Source: UM-FILTER-37-12 sp964344965
GTDB lineage: Bacteria > Patescibacteriota > Patescibacteriia > Magasanikbacterales > UBA922
Assembly (NCBI GenBank): GCA_964344965.1
Contig: CAYFPJ010000029.1
Location: 1 to 9,958, forward strand
Length of the DNA stretch: 9,958 nucleotides
Direction: 5' to 3'
Positions 6,719-9,958 of this stretch are shown piece by piece (the stretch's first letter is position 1; every line of letters begins with the position of its first letter). Below the pieces are notes generated by a model that made no database searches, was not told the origin of the DNA, and saw nothing but the letters and a program-made list of their open reading frames with translations. Position numbers and translations under genes: made by a program.

Positions 6719-6747
6719 TTGATTTTTTATCCTAAATACTCTATCAT
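6719..6747 (+). promoter_or_regulatory. Promoter of the dsbA-like/VKOR pair
   Basis: TTGATT (6719-6724), a 17-base spacer and TATCAT (6742-6747). The predicted start is near 6754, about 25 bases before the ATG at 6779. The leader again has no Shine-Dalgarno. It overlaps the leftward tRNA promoter candidate. Confidence 0.6.
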
Positions 6748-6766
6748 TCATAGTAATATTTGTAAA
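6738..6766 (-). promoter_or_regulatory. Possible promoter of tRNA-Pro
   Basis: On the minus strand: TTTACA (6766-6761), a 17-base spacer and TAGAGT (6743-6738). Transcription would start near 6731, about 36 bases before the mature tRNA 5' end. It overlaps the rightward promoter face to face, so the two may compete. The -10 is only a partial match. Confidence 0.4.
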
Positions 6767-6778
6767 TCATAAAAATAT

Positions 6779-7429
6779 ATGACAGAAAAATCAAAGAGTA
6801 TTTTAATTTGGACATCGGTAGTGGCTGGTATTGTCGGCATGGTCGTCATTCTTGCTATGGTTGGTAATGGCGGGTCTGGCACAACTGCTAGCTTATCCAA
6901 CGATGTGGTAGAATCAGAAAACACCAAAGGGAATCCGTTTGCACCTCTCCAGCTGGTAGAATATAGTGATTTTCAGTGCCCAGCTTGCAAGCAAATGTAT
7001 CCAGTTTTAAAAAGATTGGCTCAAGATTTACCAAATGATTTGGCAGTCACTTATCGTCATTTTCCTCTCCGTTCTATCCATCCAAATGCTGATTTGGCTG
7101 CTCAAGCTTCTGAAGCTGCAGCAAATCAAGATAAATTTTGGGAGATGCATGATGTGATCTTCAATACTCAGAGTCAGTGGAGTGGTATGGATGATCCAAC
7201 TGAATTTTTTACCAAACTTGCTAATTCTATTGGACTTGATCAAGAAAAATTCACCACAGATCTGAATTCAAAAGAAGTGGCAGACAGAGTTGAGGCTGAC
7301 TACAATGAAGCATCTGCTATGCGTCTGCCTGGTACACCAAGTTTCTTTTTGAACGGACAAGCTATTCAAGCGCCATCTAGTTATGAAGGATTCAAATCTC
7401 TCATCGAACAAACCATTGCCGAATTCTAA
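6779..7429 (+). CDS. DsbA-like membrane-anchored thiol-disulfide oxidoreductase
   Basis: The product is 216 residues. It introduces or exchanges disulfide bonds in exported proteins on the outer face of the membrane. A short positive N-terminus and one hydrophobic helix (about 8-28) serve as a signal anchor, followed by a Gly/Ser/Thr/Asn-rich linker. The thioredoxin-fold DsbA/DSBA-like domain (thioredoxin_4 type) spans about 56-214: VEYSDFQCPACKQMYP carries the active CPAC at 67-70; RHFPL at 93-97; a helical insert at about 105-180; and the cis-proline loop GTPSFFLNG at 185-193 (P187). The two active-site cysteines are its only cysteines. The start follows a promoter by about 25 bases and lacks a Shine-Dalgarno. 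The end overlaps the VKOR gene by 47 bp, so the two are almost certainly one transcript and one redox pathway. It could act as oxidase or isomerase; oxidase is favoured by the VKOR partner. Confidence 0.92.
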   Translation: MTEKSKSILIWTSVVAGIVGMVVILAMVGNGGSGTTASLSNDVVESENTKGNPFAPLQLVEYSDFQCPACKQMYPVLKRLAQDLPNDLAVTYRHFPLRSIHPNADLAAQASEAAANQDKFWEMHDVIFNTQSQWSGMDDPTEFFTKLANSIGLDQEKFTTDLNSKEVADRVEADYNEASAMRLPGTPSFFLNGQAIQAPSSYEGFKSLIEQTIAEF

Positions 7430-7895
7430 TCCTACCCCTTCTACAGCTTTTCAGGATAGACCCAGCTTTGGAAAATTTTTTGCAATATTATTTTTGATTT
7501 TTGCAATTGTTGGCTTTGGTGACGCCACTTATTTGACTATTCAGCACTTTACTGGCGGAGCGCTCAATTGTGGTGTGCATGGAGGGTGCGAGATAGTAAC
7601 AAGTAGCGAGTATGCAACCTTTTTTGGTATTCCGGTGGCCTTGTTTGGTGCTTTTTATTATCTGACAATTTTGTTATTGTCGGTTTTTTATTTGGATAAG
7701 AAGAGAGAAAAAGTTTTGCAATTTGTCGCTCGCCTGACACCTTTGGGATTTTTGGCTTCAGTTTATTTTGTTTATTTACAGCTCTTTGTGATTCACTCTA
7801 TTTGTTATTATTGCATGGGTTCGGCAGTGAGTTCGACTTTGCTTTTTGTTGTGGGGATGGTGTATTTGTATCGAATAAATAAACAAAAAATATAA
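7383..7895 (+). CDS. VKOR family membrane protein (disulfide generation)
   Basis: The product is 170 residues. It is a bacterial VKOR homologue, which in known systems re-oxidises a thioredoxin-fold partner and passes electrons to a quinone in the membrane. Four membrane helices are predicted at about 31-53, 80-103, 115-136 and 146-164. Key residues are the loop pair C63 and C69, S75 within IVTSSEYATFFGIPVALFG, and the active CYYC at 141-144. The polar first 28 residues are encoded partly inside the dsbA-like gene. The ATG is in the +1 frame and overlaps that gene by 47 bp without a Shine-Dalgarno, which suggests translational coupling. An in-frame TTG at 7416 is an alternative start that still overlaps the dsbA-like gene by 14 bp; neither choice affects the helices. 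The electron acceptor is unknown here; whether this organism has quinones cannot be seen. Confidence 0.93.
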   Translation: MKDSNLSSNKPLPNSNPTPSTAFQDRPSFGKFFAILFLIFAIVGFGDATYLTIQHFTGGALNCGVHGGCEIVTSSEYATFFGIPVALFGAFYYLTILLLSVFYLDKKREKVLQFVARLTPLGFLASVYFVYLQLFVIHSICYYCMGSAVSSTLLFVVGMVYLYRINKQKI

Positions 7896-7933
7896 TATTA
7901 CTGTTTTTTTATAACTTTTTTGGTAATAAAAAA

Positions 7934-7961
7934 TTATTTTCCATATACTTCCTGGTATAAA
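7934..7961 (+). promoter_or_regulatory. Possible extended -10 promoter for the LTD gene
   Basis: TGG-TATAAA (-10 at 7956-7961) has the TGN extension. A poor -35 (TTATTT, 7934-7939, 16-base spacer) precedes it. The start would be near 7968, giving a leader of about 52 bases. The spacer after VKOR has only AT-pair hairpins and no convincing terminator, so read-through from the redox genes is possible. Confidence 0.4.
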
Positions 7962-7971
7962 ATACATATTT

Positions 7972-7984
7972 GCTCTTTAAGAGC
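7972..7984. repeat. Inverted repeat in the LTD gene leader
   Basis: GCTCTT / AAGAGC are separated by one T (practically a 5-bp stem with a TTA loop). It lies just after the predicted transcription start, 36-48 bases before the ATG. It could be an operator-like palindrome or a 5'-protecting hairpin. Confidence 0.35.
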
Positions 7985-8009
7985 CTATTTAAATTATTCA
8001 TTTTTAATC

Positions 8010-8015
8010 AGGAGG
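8010..8015 (+). promoter_or_regulatory. Consensus Shine-Dalgarno AGGAGG
   Basis: A perfect AGGAGG lies 4 bases before the ATG at 8020. It fixes the start of the LTD protein. It is notable because the other rightward genes in the window lack any Shine-Dalgarno. Confidence 0.9.
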
Positions 8016-8019
8016 ATAT

Positions 8020-9958
8020 ATGTCACAATTCAAGCTCGTTATTTTGCTCGCGATATTTTTTGGGAGTATTTTTTTATTTACAAAATTTGTCCATAGTGAA
8101 AATACAAACATTGTCATTACCGAGATCGGAGCCTATGAGGATAGTGGTCATGAGTGGTTAGAGATTTTTAATAAAGGTGAAGATCCAATTGACCTGGGTG
8201 GTTGGAAATTTTTTGAAAATGACACTAACCATGGTTTGGATTTGGTACAGGGTGACGATACTATTATTGATCCTGGTGAATACGTAGTTATTACTCAAAA
8301 TGATATAAATTTTATAGCAGATTATCCAGATGTGACAACTACAATATTTGATAGCTCTTGGCAGACTTTGAACGAGAGTGGAGAAGAGATTGCTCTCAAA
8401 GATGGTGATGGAAATGTGATGGAAGAATTTACTTATCTTGCTGCGCCAGATTTTTCTTTGGAGAGAATTGATCCTAGTGAACCAGACTACACAGAAGAAA
8501 ATTGGAAAGAGCATCCTACTGGCAATACAGCAGGAGAAAAAAATTATTGGCATCTGGATGAGGGAGGAGATCTACCAACAGAAGAGAATCAAAGTCCTAA
8601 GGCAGTGATACTCGCAGAATCATCTGTTGACCTAAATACAGAAATTATTTTTGATGGCTCTGGATCGAGTGACGAGGATGGTGAGATTGTTAGTTATGTC
8701 TGGGATTTTGGTGATGGGAATAGTGGGGGTGGGGCAGTTACCGCTTACGCTTATTCTACTGCTGGCACTCTTGTTGTAACCCTGAATGTCGAGGACGACG
8801 ATGGTGCGACAGGATCGGTAAGCCAAAATATAGAAGTTTTGGAGGTCGCATCAGACGAAGAAAATGAAGAAATTGTGGCAGGCATTGTGATCAATGAGTT
8901 TGTGGCTGATCCGGCGGATGGGAAGGAATGGATCGAGCTGTATAATTTTTCTACCACTAGCATTGATCTTACTAGTTGGTCACTTCATGATGGGGTAGGT
9001 AAAATTGCTTCGCCCAGTTCAACAATTGAAGCAGATAATTTTGTGGTGGTAGAATTGTCATCGAGCAAACTTAACAATAGTGGAGATATTATTATTCTAA
9101 AAAATTCTAATGACGAGGTCGTCGATCAAGTGAGTTATGGTAATTGGGATGACGGGAATACTGCCGACAATGCTCCTTTTCATGATAAAGACAACAGTGT
9201 GGCGAGAATTATTGATGGTCAGGATACGGACCATGATCAAAATGATTTCGCAGAAACTACGACGGTCACAAAAGGAACAGAAAATATTATTACTACTCCG
9301 GATGTGGAAGATGGAGCGGATGAATCTCCTGCAGGTGGTGGAGGTACTTCATCACCGTTGGCAGTCTATAATTCTGGTGATATTGTGATCAACGAGCTGG
9401 TCTCTGACCCAGCAGATGACCAATCTGAATTCGTAGAATTATACAACAACACTGGTTCAAGTATAGACTTGTCTCAGTGGTGGATTGAGGATGGTAGTGA
9501 GAGCAAGACAAATTTGAGTGAGATGATTGCTTCCAACAATTTTTTGGTAATAGAAAATCCCAAAGGAAATCTCAACAATAGTGGAGACATTGTAATTCTT
9601 TTTGATCCTACTGGTAAGGAGATTGACCGCGTTGCTTATGGTGCTTGGGATGATGGAAATGTCTCTGATAATGCTCCGCTGGCCAAAGATCCTATGAGCT
9701 TAGCTAGGAAAGTAGATGGTCAAGACGCTGACAATGATTTTTATGATTTTGTCCTGACCACGACAATTACTTCTGGCAAGAAAAATATAATCTCGAGCGT
9801 GACAGAAGATGGTCAAATTGTTGAACAAGTTATTGGGTCGACCGACATCATCATCAGCGAAGTATTTCCCAATCCGGCTGGCTCAGACAATGAAAATGAA
9901 TTTATTGAATACCCCCATAATCCACTGACGAAGTCAGTGGTCACCATCCCATCGAAGA
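8020..9958 (+). CDS. Secreted lamin-tail/PKD repeat protein, partial
   Basis: Open to the right edge; 646 codons are visible with no stop. A signal peptide (about 1-26, cleavage likely after Val-His-Ser) sends it outside. Domains: lamin-tail (LTD) 1 at about 30-160 (IVITEI, EWLEIFN, IDLGGWKF); PKD at about 190-280 (FDGSGSSDEDG, WDFGDG 228-233); LTD2 at 288-424; a Gly/Ser linker; LTD3 at 454-591; and the start of LTD4 at 609. LTD2 and LTD3 are clear duplicates about 166 residues apart: INE, IELYN/VELYN, LNNSGD, WDDGN, DNAP, DGQD. There is no cysteine in the visible part, and it is rich in Asp and Glu. LTDs occur in secreted bacterial surface proteins and nucleases as presumed binding modules; no enzyme domain is visible here. 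After Glu630 (9909) the expected Leu-Tyr-Asn of LTD4 is replaced by unrelated sequence made of palindromes, so the last 16 codons may not belong to the gene. A surface adhesive or structural role is inferred. Confidence 0.85.
   Translation, partial: MSQFKLVILLAIFFGSIFLFTKFVHSENTNIVITEIGAYEDSGHEWLEIFNKGEDPIDLGGWKFFENDTNHGLDLVQGDDTIIDPGEYVVITQNDINFIADYPDVTTTIFDSSWQTLNESGEEIALKDGDGNVMEEFTYLAAPDFSLERIDPSEPDYTEENWKEHPTGNTAGEKNYWHLDEGGDLPTEENQSPKAVILAESSVDLNTEIIFDGSGSSDEDGEIVSYVWDFGDGNSGGGAVTAYAYSTAGTLVVTLNVEDDDGATGSVSQNIEVLEVASDEENEEIVAGIVINEFVADPADGKEWIELYNFSTTSIDLTSWSLHDGVGKIASPSSTIEADNFVVVELSSSKLNNSGDIIILKNSNDEVVDQVSYGNWDDGNTADNAPFHDKDNSVARIIDGQDTDHDQNDFAETTTVTKGTENIITTPDVEDGADESPAGGGGTSSPLAVYNSGDIVINELVSDPADDQSEFVELYNNTGSSIDLSQWWIEDGSESKTNLSEMIASNNFLVIENPKGNLNNSGDIVILFDPTGKEIDRVAYGAWDDGNVSDNAPLAKDPMSLARKVDGQDADNDFYDFVLTTTITSGKKNIISSVTEDGQIVEQVIGSTDIIISEVFPNPAGSDNENEFIEYPHNPLTKSVVTIPSK
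9922..9940. repeat. Perfect palindrome with GAA loop
   Basis: CCACTGAC / GTCAGTGG is an 8-bp perfect stem around GAA. It lies in frame but directly after the point where LTD similarity ends. The C-GAA-G tip is the same form as in the partial unit that follows. Confidence 0.7.
9948..9958. repeat. Half of a second palindrome at the window edge
   Basis: CCCATC-GAA-GA reads as the left arm, loop and first two right-arm bases of another C-GAA-G hairpin, cut by the end of the window. Completion with TGGG beyond the edge is a prediction. Confidence 0.4.

Noticed and set aside
7896..7945. Possible terminator after VKOR
   Set aside because: Only A-T pairs can form stems here; such hairpins are expected by chance in this composition.
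8158..8963. Minus-strand frames in the LTD region
   Set aside because: The plus frame from 8020 has a signal peptide, SD and continuous LTD/PKD similarity, so the minus frames are shadows.
1..9958. CRISPR array, IS element or prophage
   Set aside because: No evenly spaced direct repeats with spacers, no transposase or integrase frame and no phage structural genes were seen.

Overview
The window looks like a piece of a small, AT-rich bacterial genome of the Patescibacteria/CPR type, most likely Parcubacteria-like. This is an inference. It rests on short AT-rich spacers, TGA used as a stop, leaders without Shine-Dalgarno sequences, a large protein built of lamin-tail and PKD domains, a large membrane-anchored PP2C-like protein, and small GC-rich palindromes between genes. 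No marker gene fixes the taxon. The end of the window falls inside an open reading frame.

Layout. Minus strand, 88-1372: miaA (tRNA dimethylallyltransferase) followed by a small two-helix membrane protein. A 325-bp divergent spacer carries a long miaA leader with a hairpin and short repeats, plus a strong sigma-70-type promoter facing right. Plus strand, 1698-2495: an unrecognised basic, cysteine-free, coiled-coil protein closed by a clear intrinsic terminator. Plus strand, 2615-6514: a 1299-residue protein with an N-terminal PP2C phosphatase domain, three helical repeats, one predicted membrane helix, an acidic linker and a basic C-terminal region. A bidirectional terminator separates it from a convergent tRNA-Pro(GGG) on the minus strand. 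Plus strand, 6779-7895: a membrane-anchored DsbA-like thiol oxidoreductase overlapping a VKOR-family membrane protein. Plus strand, 8020 to the end: a secreted protein with LTD-PKD-LTD-LTD-LTD order, open at the right edge.

How the genes may work together. DsbA-like and VKOR form an extracytoplasmic disulfide-forming pair, with VKOR re-oxidising the thioredoxin-fold partner. The visible exported parts of the neighbours (PP2C C-terminal half, LTD protein) have no cysteines, so the substrates lie elsewhere. The PP2C-like protein and the basic protein before it have near-identical promoters and leaders and share a short amphipathic basic motif, so they may be co-expressed partners. miaA and tRNA-Pro are ordinary translation genes.

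The least explained items are the PP2C-like transmembrane protein with its repeats and opposite-charge tails, the accompanying basic protein, and the palindromes, two of which appear exactly where lamin-tail similarity stops at the right edge.
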